A stretch of DNA of 64,000 bases from Paragyromitra xinjiangensis (taxonomy: Eukaryota > Ascomycota > Pezizomycetes > Pezizales > Discinaceae): positions 2,914,001 through 2,978,000 of the forward strand of contig JBCAMK010000003.1 in assembly GCA_038503065.1 (NCBI GenBank), in the 5' to 3' direction. The notes below the pieces were generated by a model. The model was given only the letters and a program-made list of their open reading frames with translations. It did no database searches and was not told the DNA's origin. Positions 48,916 to 59,693 of this stretch are shown piece by piece (the first letter of the stretch is position 1; each line of letters opens with the position of its first letter). The translations under genes and the position numbers were made by a program.

Positions 48916-50148
48916 ATGCCTCCTGCAAAGCCTGTGAATTTGCTCTCTCTAGGTTTGCCATGTTATACCCCAAAGCTTTTAGAACCATCTAACTTAAGCA
49001 TAGATGGTGGAGGTATCCGCGGGGTATCCGAGCTTATTATCCTCGACGAGATTATGAAGCGACTCCAACACGATTTGAAACTTCCAGAGCTTCCGAGACC
49101 GTGCGATTATTTCCAACTTATCGGAGGGACTAGTACAGGAGGGTAGGGACACATTTTCAGCAAGTGCGATGGTAGTAGTTGACTCTAGGAACTTAGGTTG
49201 ATTGCACTTATGCTTGGCCGCTTTCGGATGACAACAGATGAAGCTCTTCAAGAGTATACTAAGCTAGCAGGGCTGGTCTTTTCGCAGACGAAGACGTTTG
49301 GTAGTAATGGTAGATTCAAAGCATCAAATTTAGAAAAGGCAATAAAGTCTATTGTGGAAACGAGAGGATCCAGTAAGGATCCAGACGAAAGAATTATCCC
49401 TCCAGAGCAAGCTGGTCAACCTGCATGCGGAGCGTGAGTACTCCTACTTGAAATATGATTGTTGGTCAATTAAATATTCTACTAAATGATGGTTACTATC
49501 GGTTGTAGTTTTGTATGCGCTATTCCTTCGTTTAACCTAGCACATACCCGTCGCTTTCGTACATACGCGGTCCGCGATAACGCAAGCCCCAATTGCAAGA
49601 TCTGGGAGGCCGCTCGAGCGACCTCAGCCGCTCCAACCTTCTTTAAAAGCATCACCATCTCCGAGTCCGGCCACAGCGCAGAAACTTTTGTTGACGGCGG
49701 GATTAAGTGTAACAATCCAATTTTGGAAGTTGTCCGTGAAGCGCAGGATGTATTCGGAGATGACAGACATGTTGGCTGCATTCTTAGCCTTGGGACAGGT
49801 CATCGCGGTACGATTGGGTTTCCAAAACCTAACAACTTTCAAAATGTGTTGCCGACCGACCTTATACCAGTCTTGCAAAAACTCGCTACCGATTGTGAAG
49901 AGAAGGCCCATGAGTTTCAGAATCGCTTTCGGAACGCCCCCAACCTGTATTTTCGCTTCAATGTTCAACATGGTACGGAGGGGATTTGGCTTCAGGAATG
50001 GGAAAAGACGGGCCAAGTAACGACCCATACCAGAGCCTACTTGCAAGACCAGAACGAGTCTGTCAATTCTATCGTGAGGGTACTAAAGAATTGGAGTGAG
50101 GCTCCTTCCACACCTAGCGGCTTTACGTTAGCTCAAATAAGTATGTAA
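48916..50148 (+). CDS. Patatin-like phospholipase, probably the head of a decayed NLR gene
   Basis: Four exons (48916-48952, 49004-49142, 49197-49433, 49509-50148) give 350 aa starting MPPAKPVNLLSLDGGGIRG. Active-site parts are intact: oxyanion loop DGGGIRG, nucleophile elbow GTSTGG and Asp in FVDGGIKCNNP. Exon positions and phases match those of the patatin part of the NLR-type gene at 26.5 kb (introns after LLSL-D, after GTSTGG and before FVCA), so the two are paralogous modules. As drawn, the protein stops at TAA 50146. A donor (GTATGT at 50138) followed by an acceptor near 50213 could instead extend it by about 60 residues with no domain. Downstream lies a broken NB-ARC fragment. The gene could encode a free patatin lipase acting on membrane lipids, or be dying. 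Confidence 0.75.
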
Positions 50149-50328
50149 TATACTATCTCCTACAATCCTGCACCCCACCTCTTAGTATCGTAATAGCCTA
50201 ATAGTGGTATTAGGTGGCGATGTCATCCCAAATCCTCAAAAAAACTCCCTAAGGCCAACGCCTAAGAGCTGGCCTAGCTTCAAGAGAATTTTTAGCGGAA
50301 GTGGAGCATATTCAGAGAAACGCGAGGT

Positions 50329-50820
50329 TCAAGTCTTGGAGAGTGGGGGGCAAAAGAAGAGGAGGCTATTTCATTGCTTTTAAAGGCTGCAGAGAGAGAT
50401 CTATCAAACACCGAGGCACCGGCACTGGCAGGATCAATAGTGGAAGAGTTATAGCCATGCTATTTAGCTCTTGCAATCGATCAAGCCGGAGCCTACACTT
50501 GGAGTGGTCAATGCGCTCTCAGCAATTATCTTCACGTCTACTCAACGAGGCGAAAAGATTTGTTTGATAATTCCAAAATTACGTTTTAAAGGATCAACAA
50601 AGTATGGTTATGCAACATACAGGACATAAGAACTTTCTTTCCGAGTTATCGAAAATAAAGCTAATAATTCTAAAAAAAGAGGATGCCGGAGCTGCCTTGA
50701 ACGCCTTAACTCTACAAGGTGTGGAAACGCATTAATTAATTCATTAATCTTTGGTGGGGCTAGGAGAAGGTGTCTAGAGAGGTTTTATTTACCCTCTGAC
50801 TTTAAGTAGTTTTTGGTATG
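50329..50820 (+). pseudogene. NB-ARC/winged-helix remnant of an NLR gene
   Basis: The frame starting 50362 reads EAISLLLKAAERDLSNTEA, then a TAG stop, then LALAIDQAGAYTWSG and LHVYSTRRKDLFDN. A one-base shift near 50580 then gives STKYGYATYRT, another stop, and ELSFRVIENKA. This order is that of the ARC and winged-helix part of fungal NB-ARC proteins, where LPLAIDQAGAxI and YGxxVYxTWELSF are typical. The P-loop part is missing. At least two stop codons and one frameshift make it non-functional. At the position of the expected Trp in RTWELSF the sequence has TAA, compatible with G-to-A changes of repeat-induced point mutation. It directly follows the patatin gene and was probably once its central domain. 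Confidence 0.75.
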
Positions 50821-51599
50821 GGAAATGTATCTTTTATTGGCTAGCAGGCTTACCGGTACTGCACCCTTATTTTTATTGGGAATGTATTCCCCAGACAACT
50901 TCCCCGCCCCTCACCACAAAAAGAGAAAACAAAAGGCTCGGGGCAGGAGGTGAGCCTGTACTACCTTGCTTAAATCCTAAACCCATACCAAGAGCCTGTA
51001 CCCTACTAGCTTTCGGTGTGCCTCAAACTGCTACTACGCGCCCATTTCGTACATGTAACACTAACGGTGTTTTTAGCTACATGTAGTATTGTGTGCTTGT
51101 TGGGCTTCAGCTATAAAGTCTGTAATACCGCATTACCCTAACTGTAAGCTTGGGACTTCGGACAAAACTCAAAGTACGAATATATCACGCTCTAGGGTGT
51201 GAGGTTCCCTGGTCCAGTGTAGTCCACGAGGCTGCCTCAAGGCGCCTTGAGCTACCCGAAAGTATGTGGCTCGAGGCTGCTCGAGACGCCTCGTGGGCCT
51301 CTCCTTTACGATGACTTCGGCCCGAATGAAACACCGTTAATGGCATTAGGTCTGCACAAAAAGGATATTCCCACCAGCAGTAAATCAAGTGAAACCAAGC
51401 CCATTAACACTCCGAATAAACTGTATCAATTAAAACAACGAGATCCCAGACAAGAAGGAAAATCAAACGAAAAAGGGTCAGCGACAAATAGCAGCCTGAT
51501 AACCCAGACCCCAAGCCGGGTAACCGAAACCCATTCCCAACCCCACACCCCGCAGAAAGCCTCAATATCCCAAATCCAGCCTCAACTTTCCCACACAAA
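50821..51599. other. Intergenic with a large imperfect palindrome
   Basis: The flank between the NLR remnant and the kelch gene. It contains the palindrome complex at 51224-51296, reported separately. The last 200 bases are A/C-rich and probably form the kelch gene's leader. Confidence 0.4.
51224..51296. repeat. Palindrome complex (potential cruciform)
   Basis: CCACGAGGC (51224-51232) pairs with GCCTCGTGG (51288-51296). Inside lie a perfect 16-bp palindrome CTCAAGGCGCCTTGAG (51236-51251) and the repeated GCTCGAG...GCTCGAG near 51269-51285. The block is GC-richer than its surroundings and lies about 300 bp upstream of the kelch gene start. Its function is unknown. Confidence 0.7.
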
Positions 51600-53882
51600 A
51601 TGGCCGGCAAGAAAGACAAAAAAAAGGTCGACAAGAAAACCCGAGTAGCCGAAAAGACCGCCCGCAAAACCGCCCAGAAAGAAAAGAAAAGCACAAAAAA
51701 GGGAAAGAACCAGCCCGACGACGAACCAGAAGATGTGGATCTTGACCAGGTACTCGAGGAATACGCTCGACAGGTACTTACTCACCCCCGCCAACTCAAA
51801 TTCCTCATGAGTTTTGTAGCTGAAAAATACCGGAGGGGTGGATAACAATAGCAAGCTCAATTCCTCAAAGTCACTGAAACACCTCTCTCTGACCCACCTC
51901 CAGTGCGTGCGAATGCAACACTGACCGCTTCGCCCAACGGGAAAGAACTATTCCTATTTGGCGGCGAAACGTTCAATGGCTCTATTGCACGTTTCTTCAA
52001 CGAGCTTTACATATTTAACGCTGACCGCGAGGAATGGCGACAAATCACATCCCCGAATTCTCCTTTACCACGTTCAGGCCACTTCATCACATCCTCACAG
52101 CACGGGGGCGCTAGTGGATCGCTCTGGTTGTTTGGTGGAGAATTCTCAAGTCCAAAACAGGGAACCTTTTACCACTATAACGATTTCTGGAGATTCGATT
52201 GTGCATCCCGGGAGTGGAATAGAGTAGAGAGCAAGAGCAGCGGTAAGGCAGGAGGTGCAGCACCACCAGCAAGAAGTGGACATAGGATGGTTGCATGGAA
52301 AAACTATATCCTCCTAATGGGAGGCTTCCAAGATACTTCGACCTCACCGAAATATCTCTCAGATCTATGGGCATTCGATACAGTCAATTACACCTGGAAT
52401 CTCATCTCCCTTCCTGCCCACGCCCAGCGACCAGAGGCCAGATCTAGTTTCTCATTTTTACCACATGAGCAAGGCGCTGTTATATACGGTGGCTACGCTC
52501 GAGTCAAAGCCTCTACTATCACCGGAGGAGGCAACAAAAAAGGCGTTAAAGCAGGCACCAGTCGCTCCGTCACCTACAAACCCGTCATGTACCAAGACAC
52601 CTGGCTACTACGTATGGATCCAGACCTAACCAAGGCACGCTGGGAGCGACGAAAGAAGCCTGGAAACCCACCTAATCCACCTAGAGTCGGCGTGACAATG
52701 GCATGGCACAAAGGAAGAGGTATTTTATTCGGCGGCGTACGAGACGAAGAAGACACAGAAGAATCCCTCGACAGTGAATTCTTCAACGACATCTTCGCAT
52801 GGGGTACTGAGCGGAACCGGTTCTTCCCACTTGTTCTGAGGAAGCCGAGGGTGCAGCAGAAACGGGTCGCGGAAAGAGGAGGGAGGAGGGGTAGAGCTAA
52901 GGAAGATGAAGAGGAGTTGTTGAGGAATTTAGCGGCGTTGGAAGCGACGGGGAAGGTGGGCTCTGAGACAGTGGACTTGAAGGTGGAGATGGATGTTGAT
53001 GTGGAGGAAAAGAAAGCCCCGGTAGAGTTATCGTTAGAGCTACCGCAGAAGAGGTTTAATTGTGCAATGGCGGTGCTGGATGATGTTCTATATGGATATG
53101 GCGGGACATTCGAAAAAGGAGATCGCGAATTCATGTTTGATGAGATGTTCTCAATCGACCTAGGGCGTTTAGACGGTGTTCGGTACAACCCCCCTCTATC
53201 CCCCCCGCCTCCATTTGAGCCAGCTCCTAACAGCCACCAAACCACAGAACCATCTTCTCCCGAAAAGACGAGACCATCTGGGAAGACAGCGAAGACGAAG
53301 ACGACGACGAAGAAGACGACGACGAAGAAGACGAAGACGAAATGGACATTGACGAAGAAGAACCCGAAAAGACCGTCATCGACGAAGAAGAGATCGAAGC
53401 CCGAAGAAAGGAGAAAGCCAAGGTAAAGCCCCTCCACCCATCTAAACAACCTAAACTAACACTCCCCCCAGCGTAAAAAAGAAAAAGGCAAAGAAAACAT
53501 CCCCGAAGCGGTTCCAGAACCCCCTAAACCGGATCTCGAGGAAGAAGAAGAGCCGCCTGTCGACGAGGCTCATGATCCAACTCCACACCCGCGTCCATTC
53601 GAGACGCTTCGTGAGTTCTTTGCGCGGACTTCGGCCGCGTGGCAGGATCTACTTATTGCGCAGCAGGAGGCGTCTGCTGGGGGTGAGAAGACGAAGACTA
53701 TCAAGGAGTTGCGGAAGGCTGCGTTTCAGGTTGCGGAGGATAAGTGGTGGGCTTGTAGAGAGGAGATTAGAGCGTTGGAGGATGAGCAAGAGGAGGCGGG
53801 GATTGGGGAGGTGGTTAATTTGGGGGATACTAGTGGTGGGGGGAGTGGGGCGGGTAGTGGTGGGGTAGGGAGGAGACGATGA
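51600..53882 (+). CDS. Kelch-repeat protein, Kel3/KLHDC4-like
   Basis: Four exons (51600-51773, 51852-53182, 53248-53422, 53472-53882) give 696 aa; introns are 78, 65 and 49 nt. The N-terminus is Lys-rich (MAGKKDKKKVDKKTRVAEK), then an acidic helix (EPEDVDLDQVLEEYARQ). A six-bladed kelch propeller follows, with blades marked by LFLFGGE, LWLFGGEF, ILLMGGFQ, AVIYGGYA, GILFGGVRDE and LYGYGGTFEKGDREF. The third exon is a long Asp/Glu tract (EDEDDDEEDDDEEDEDEMD) and the tail is a compact domain (LREFFARTSAAWQDLL, FQVAEDKWWACREEIRALE). This order, basic start, kelch, acid tract, conserved tail, is that of yeast Kel3 and animal KLHDC4. The cellular role is poorly known; the propeller should bind a protein partner. 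Confidence 0.93.
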
Positions 53883-54656
53883 TAGGAGTGTTACGGCGGA
53901 TGGTTGGTAGTTGATAGTGCTTCGTGGTGGGTTCGGCTCTATGTTCGGCTCTCGAAATAGCAGACAAGAATACAGAAGCCAAAGCTGTTGATGAAGGAAT
54001 TGACTTGTAGAGACCCAGAACCCAGAATGAGATAGCAATGGTTTTAGTCTCCCTTAGCGAGGGAAAAGTTGCCTAGTAACTTGCTTGCTTGACCATGGGC
54101 GAAAATTCCCCATGTGCATCTTCATACCAAGGGACCACAGCTTTGTCACACCGTGCGCTAGCCCAGAACATATCCAACCAATCTTAAGGAAGTCGGGAGG
54201 TGTCAGGACATTGGGGAGTTATATTCCGTAAACGAAGTCAGTGGTGCGAGTGATAATCTATGAACAAAGTGAAACACATCTATCTTCAAAGCGGAAAGAC
54301 CGTCAGTCAGAACACTACACAACTCTCCTCAGAATTGTTCAGTATTCATATTTGTTGGTATAAGGGTTAACTACATCCAGTATCCAACTCTCAATAAAAC
54401 TAGTAAACACTAATATACCCCTTAAGTAAACCTCTCAATCAAATCAGTCAAACTATCTACTAAACAGCCCTACAATTTCACCACTACCCACCAAAGTACC
54501 TTATTGCACTCGCTACCCATCCACGCATACAAACCCTTGCAGCCCAAACGCCAAAACATAACATCTTCATCCAATGACCCCCTCACGCCTGACGCCAGTA
54601 TACCCACAAACACCCACCGCCTTCCCCTTCCCTCAACACTCCCAAACCCCACCCAT
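53883..54656. other. Intergenic between convergent genes
   Basis: Separates the convergent kelch and lipocalin-like genes and should hold both 3' UTRs and terminators. A near-match (one base off) of the CATG-N5-TCACTCG motif lies at 54247-54262 on the minus strand. No gene seen. Confidence 0.45.
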
Positions 54657-55894
54657 CTACCTCACCATAAAACTATAATCCCCCCCAAACTCCAACGCCG
54701 CATTCGGAAACTCCGTCATCTCCACCACAACCCACCTATCCCACGGCCACTTCCTCTCCGACACACTAACCCACAACCGCGCCCGAAACGTCTCATACGC
54801 AAAAACATTCCCATGTCCCGAAGCAAGCGGACAATGAAGTCCAATCCAATTCTCATGCTCCTACACCACATCAGCCACAATCCCGCAAAGCAACAAAGTA
54901 CTAACCGCCGGCCCCGAAGCCTCCACAATAATCCTCCTCGTCCTCAACAAATTATCCACCCGCAGACTCAACGTGCCTTTACGCGAATCATGCGTCTCGC
55001 AGCAGAACGGCGAAGGTATACTAAACGGGAACAACGTGGTCGGCGGCGCAAACGACACAGACCGTTGTCTCGACCTATACCCCAGCAGAAACGCCTTCTG
55101 CCCCAATATCTTCCCGCCCGCGAGCGAAAACGTCGCAGTGCGACTATAATGCTGCGGATCGGAGAACCCCTGGATCCTGGGAGAGTCAGGATAGCCGTAC
55201 CACGGACCAAGAAAACCTACCATGTCCATCCCCTCGGGAAACTAACGCCCCAGTTCTTCTCCACGTGTGCGAGTCCTTTCCCTTCTATCCATACTGTGCC
55301 GTTTCTTCGGATGGTGTATTCTGCTATGCTTTTGTGGCTGAATACGTTCCAGTGGAGGGGTAGCAGGTGGACTAGATTCGCGAATACCCCCTCGGGCGTG
55401 CTTAGTGGGTTTCCTTTCTCCCATTCTGTGCGACGTTTGATCGTTACTTCGACTTCTACGTTCCCGCCTTGGGGGTCGGGGAGGCGGAGTGAGTATCGTT
55501 GCTCTCCCTCCGCGGTGTGGTAGTATCCGATCCCGTCGGATACCACGCGTGTGAATTCTTGGATTCCGGTGGGACGGCGTTCGCCGGGGATGTCGGAGAT
55601 GGTGGGGAAGAGGTCTATACGCAGGTTTTTGGGGTCGCTGGGGTTGGAGGGGATGTGCGAGAAGTGGACGTAGTGAGGTTTGGAGGGGGCGTTTCGGACG
55701 CTGGAGAAGATGAGGAGGACGGTGGAGTTGGTGGAGGTTACGATGCGTGTGTAGTAGCCTTCGAAGGGGGCGCTGGGGTGTGGGGCGAAGTGGCGGAGTT
55801 TGGGGAGGAGGCGGGAGAGGGGGGTGAGGGAGAGGAGGAAGCGGAGGGGCTCGGTGAGGAGGGCGGCGAGGTAGGTGAAGAGGTAGGAGAACAT
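54657..55894 (-). CDS. Conserved fungal protein, possibly lipocalin/tocopherol-cyclase-like fold
   Basis: Three exons on the minus strand: 55894-55221, 55176-54906, 54860-54657, giving 382 aa, with very short introns of 44 and 45 nt (GTAGGT...CCCAG and GTTAGT...GTAG). The N-terminus (MFSYLFTYLAALLTEPLRFLL) is hydrophobic, a likely signal anchor. Next comes PFEGYYTRIVTSTNSTVLLI and KPHYVHFSHIP. The middle has KNWGVSFPRGWTWIQGF, FSLAGGKILGQKAFLLGYRS and RRIIVEASGP, and the end is WIGLHCPLASGHGN followed by ALEFGGDY. The pattern of HVEKNWG-SFP-GW-W with a later ALEFGG is one I associate with beta-rich lipocalin or tocopherol-cyclase-like fungal proteins. That link is from memory and uncertain; no function is assigned. 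Confidence 0.8.
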
Positions 55895-56773
55895 TGTAGT
55901 CCGTGGGGGGGGAAGGGAGGGAGGGGGGGGGGAAGGGAGGAGAGAGAAGGGAGAGAGGGGAGGGGAGAAGAGAGACAGATGAAGTGATGTCGCCAATGGC
56001 ACCGCGGTGACGTCGGATTGCGGCTCGGCGGGAAAGGCCGTGGTTGCTAGCCACTCCCGGCCCAGCCACCCGCGGTTCTGGGCCGCACGCGAACCGCGCA
56101 GTGGGTACGCCTGCATGGAACACTTTGACGCGGCAGAGACGCGATGCCTGCGTGTTCTACTCTTTGGGTCTGTGCCCTGTATTCGCGCAAAGTGTCATAG
56201 TATACCACCTTGGTTAGAGTAGTTCCACAGGAATAACCAATATGGTAGGCCACCAGTAGGCGGACGCCTTTATGATCTTCGGGTTCAGTCTTCGCTGGCC
56301 AGTGATTCAGGTTTCGGGGGTTTCCCGGCTACGGCCCGTGGGGGCCCGGTCGCTTGGGCCGTGAGATCTGAGGGAGTTTCACGTAATGGGACGAACGGGG
56401 GGTTGTGGGTTGAGTTCAGTGATGAGATGTTGTTCGAATAGCTATCAATTGTTAGATGTCCTATATTCTAAAGACTGAGTACAAGACTACTGCTACTGCT
56501 ACTGCTACTGCTACTACTATTACTTCTACTACTACACTGTTACTACTACTACCACTACTACTACTACCACATACTCCCCCAATATCCGTTCCAACTCCAG
56601 TCTCCAAAGCTGCTACTCCCAGCTCCCGCCCCGCAAGGATGTGCGTTCAGATCCCGTCCACCAATAAGTAATTCCACCTCTAAAAAGCGTCCGTGCACAC
56701 ATTTTGCGAATCTCCGCGAGAATCCCCAGATAATAAATCCCCACTCCTTCCCCAGCGAGTCTACAGACATGCC
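55895..56773. promoter_or_regulatory. 879-bp divergent region with a trinucleotide microsatellite
   Basis: Genes start leftward at 55894 and rightward at 56774, so two promoters share this interval. On the + strand the half next to 55894 is almost pure G/A (a C/T tract when read as the leftward gene's leader). The other half holds an ACT/GCT/ACC trinucleotide repeat. Confidence 0.5.
56485..56572. repeat. (TAC)n/(TGC)n trinucleotide microsatellite
   Basis: About 88 bp of imperfect CTACTG and CTA units, for example TACTGCTACTGCTACTGCTA, about 200 bp upstream of the ATG at 56774. It may lie in that gene's promoter or leader, and is likely length-variable. Confidence 0.85.
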
Positions 56774-58726
56774 ATGATGGATGCTGCCCCAACACTGCCA
56801 ACCGGCGGATGCAACTTCCGCGATCTCGCCCAGGGCGTCGCTCTCAACTGCGGCTGCCAGAAGTTCTGGCCCCGTCGGCGGAGGAAAGGCGGGGGGAGAA
56901 CTCCCCGAGAGTCCAGGGGGAAAGAAATCAATCGCATCCCCCGCATCACCGAAGCGGAAGAAAGCGGCGATAACGATGCTCCATCGGACGAAGACGAAGA
57001 CTGTCGTTGCGGACACCACGCTTGCTTCCATTCCTTCGGTTCCCCGGTCTTAGTCCAACCAACAGGTCAACGATACTCTCTCCGGATCTCAGACTCAGTT
57101 CGTCTTGATCGGGGGACAAACCGAGGGGCATCAATCCTTGAGAATATCACACAGGGCTCTACCTCAACAATTGCTCCCTCACGATCAGCAGAATTAACGG
57201 ATATCAGCGAGAAGCTATCGAAGCTGATCGAGTACACCGAGAAACTCCAAGAATCCTCACAATCACACCACGAACGCCTAGAAACCGTAGAGACCTTCGG
57301 ATCCGTCCTCGAGGAAATCCGCGATAAAGTCGAGCTAGCAGAAGACCGCGCAAACGAAGTCGAAGAGAAAGTCTTCTCCTTCGAAAACAGACTCGACGAC
57401 CGTCTCGCCCCCATCGAATCCCTCCTAAAGTCCCAAAACGAGAAACGAAAGTCGCAAGACGACGAACCCAGCAGAGCTCGAAAACGCCATAAAACCGGAT
57501 CAACCGAACCCACCAGCAGCCAAGAACTCCCACTGACCAGCTTCACCAGCACATCCAGCATCTCCACCAAACCCGAGCCAACCCACGTCCTAACCATCCT
57601 AGAAGAAATCCGCACCCGTCTCACCGACCTCGAATCCGTCGCCCCACCCTCCCCCTCCCACCCCTGGACCATCTCCGTCGTCCTCCTCCCCCCCGCCCCA
57701 CTCCGCGGAATCTGGACCGACCCGTCCTCTCCGTGCGGGTACGAAAGCAGCAACCCCCAATCAGTCAGCACGCTCTCTGGGACCCGCAGGAAACCCGACA
57801 CGGACACCCCCCTTCCGCGCAGCTTCGGCATCAACTCTCGTCTCTACCGTCGGCTCAACTCCCGCGGCTTCATCAAGACCCTCGCCATACCCGGTCCAAC
57901 CGCCCACGATGTCGCCTCTGTCGTCAACACTGAGTTCTCGCGTCTCCTCGACTGGTGCGGTTCGTTCTACTCGACCCCGGCGTCCCCTGCGTCGCAGAAA
58001 ATGGCTGTGGAGGCTTGGCAGCCGTTGAGGAAGGTTCATAAGCAGACTGCGTTGGAGTTTTTGAAGGCTGGTGAGATGGCGGAGGCGCAGTGGACGGTGG
58101 AGTTCTTGAAGGGGAGTTGTATCATGCGTGGGAGACGGAGGGTGTTGTATATTACTCCTGTGGTGAGTGCGTGTGGACTGCCGTATGAGGGGGTTGGGTG
58201 GGCGGATGTTAAGGCGTTGCCGGAGACGGTGGGGGTGGTGGAGGATGGGGTGGATGAGGTGGGAGGTGGGGATTGTTGGGAGTGGAAGGAGGCGCTTGAT
58301 GGGGTGGTTGAGGGGGTTGAGGGGGAGGCGGTGGGGGAGGCGAGTTGGAGCTCTTTTGGGCCGTTTCAGACGGAGGATGAGAGGGTGAATCGGGGTCATA
58401 CGCCGCCGGAGACAGGGGAGTGTGAGGAGAGGTCGCCAGAGCCGTTGGAGTTGTTGGTTGCGTTGAAGAGGAAGGTGATGCCGGTGGGTGGTGTGAGAGT
58501 GCAGAAAAGGGTGCGGAAGGGGAGACACCCGCCGGGGGGGCTAACGCCGGCGGTAGCGGTGGTGGGGTTGGGGGAGCCCAGCCCAGGGAATGGAGGGTGG
58601 GTTGTGGAGAATCCGGCGTCGGAGGAAGGGGATGAGGTTGGCGATGATGAAGAGCAGGACGAAGATGAAGAACTAACACAGCCGGTTCTAGATGGAGAAG
58701 AAGGATATGGTAGTCTGGAGGCCTAG
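56774..58726 (+). CDS. Conserved fungal Cys/His motif plus coiled-coil protein, function unknown
   Basis: Single exon, 650 aa from the MMDAAP start at 56774; an open stretch upstream has no ATG. The N-terminus has CGCQKFWPRR (Cys26, Cys28) and CRCGHHACFH (Cys77, Cys79, His81, His82, Cys84, His86), a plausible zinc site. A coiled coil spans about residues 145-235 (ELTDISEKLSKLIEYTEKL, RDKVELAEDRANEVEEKVFS), followed by a basic RARKRHK stretch that could be a nuclear signal. A conserved-looking block runs from HPWTISVVLLPPAPLRGIW through FGINSRLYRRLNSRGFIKTL to AQWTVEFLKGSCIMRGRRR. The tail is acidic and low-complexity. The same layout, CGHHAxFH then coiled coil then HPW..LRGIW, occurs to my memory in uncharacterised proteins of many ascomycetes. 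Codon third positions switch from C to G near 57995. Confidence 0.82.
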   Translation: MMDAAPTLPTGGCNFRDLAQGVALNCGCQKFWPRRRRKGGGRTPRESRGKEINRIPRITEAEESGDNDAPSDEDEDCRCGHHACFHSFGSPVLVQPTGQRYSLRISDSVRLDRGTNRGASILENITQGSTSTIAPSRSAELTDISEKLSKLIEYTEKLQESSQSHHERLETVETFGSVLEEIRDKVELAEDRANEVEEKVFSFENRLDDRLAPIESLLKSQNEKRKSQDDEPSRARKRHKTGSTEPTSSQELPLTSFTSTSSISTKPEPTHVLTILEEIRTRLTDLESVAPPSPSHPWTISVVLLPPAPLRGIWTDPSSPCGYESSNPQSVSTLSGTRRKPDTDTPLPRSFGINSRLYRRLNSRGFIKTLAIPGPTAHDVASVVNTEFSRLLDWCGSFYSTPASPASQKMAVEAWQPLRKVHKQTALEFLKAGEMAEAQWTVEFLKGSCIMRGRRRVLYITPVVSACGLPYEGVGWADVKALPETVGVVEDGVDEVGGGDCWEWKEALDGVVEGVEGEAVGEASWSSFGPFQTEDERVNRGHTPPETGECEERSPEPLELLVALKRKVMPVGGVRVQKRVRKGRHPPGGLTPAVAVVGLGEPSPGNGGWVVENPASEEGDEVGDDEEQDEDEELTQPVLDGEEGYGSLEA

Positions 58727-59681
58727 GACGATTTCGATACCCTTAATGGCAGACGATAGTCTTTTCCCTTTTTCCCATTTGTAGAATTTTGGCTTTTTAT
58801 CATTGCGAGGGTCATGGGTTGTATTATTACTAGGGGAGTTTCCTAGACGCGGGTTCATTTCTTATTTAGTTAGTATATCACTTGCTTTCTTGGTGGTTAT
58901 CACTGGGCTTCCCGTAGGGTGGGTTGGTGTTTTATGTTTGGTTGGGTGGTTTTGGTGTACGGGTGGGTTGATGTCGTAGTTTGATTTAGGAGCTATTTAA
59001 TGACTGGATTGGTTGAGTGTGTATGGGTCAATGATTGATAATGAGGTTGGGGTGGGTTAAGTGGGTGGCTGAGATCACTTTATCGTAGCTGGCTCGAGAG
59101 AGGTGTTCAGCTAGTCTGCTTGGCTCTGGTTTCGTTGTGGAATGAGGGTTTTGTTGGCTGGGCATGCTAGATAGGAATATTACTTGTTTTACTTGGTGCA
59201 TACCTTGCTATGGTGGTTTGAATAATGTGGGTCTATGGAGTGTACTGGAAGATGGTGCTGATGAAGTGATGGTTTTATGGTTTATTGGGGATGGTTGCTA
59301 CTGTGGTTCTGGGATGTGTATTTGGGTTGAGTTTCTTTTTATGGGTGTTATTGGAACTATACTGTTATTGGGATGTTTAGATGGAGTCTCTCCGTAATTT
59401 GTATTGCAGTTTTACACGCAATTATTGTGTAGGAATAGTGGATCGTGTGGTACTACTCTATTACTTTTCCGGTTACCTTAACGTTGCGATAGTAGAGTAT
59501 TATTCTGTAGCAAAGATCCCCTTCTGGTCCGTCCCCTAACAAAGAGTAAAACAACATGCACCAATGCTTTCATTTTACAATATCAACTTGCATATACAGC
59601 CCTTCCAACACGAATCGCAATAATAAGCAATTCCACTTAAGCTTCCCCACTGAGTGACGCGTAAAGGGGTTCGCGCAGTAA

Positions 59682-59693
59682 CACGTGACGTCA
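59682..59693. promoter_or_regulatory. E-box fused to CRE-like site (CACGTGACGTCA)
   Basis: CACGTG (59682-59687) overlaps TGACGTCA (59686-59693). The first is the bHLH core; the second is a perfect bZIP CRE palindrome. A second CACGTG in TCACGTGA occurs at 59993-60000. They lie about 650 and 340 bp upstream of the ATG at 60332. Function is inferred from motif only. Confidence 0.4.

Noticed and set aside
54504..55523. Plus-strand 339-codon frame opposite the lipocalin-like gene
   Set aside because: Arg/Pro-rich shadow; the minus strand has a coherent three-exon gene.
55242..56123. Overlapping 293-codon minus-strand frame in a second phase
   Set aside because: Pro/Arg/His-rich translation of C-rich DNA; the other phase has conserved-looking motifs, correct splice sites and a proper ATG.
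57761..58679. Long antisense frames opposite the Cys/His coiled-coil gene
   Set aside because: Low-complexity Pro/His-rich products of the strongly skewed composition; no motif.
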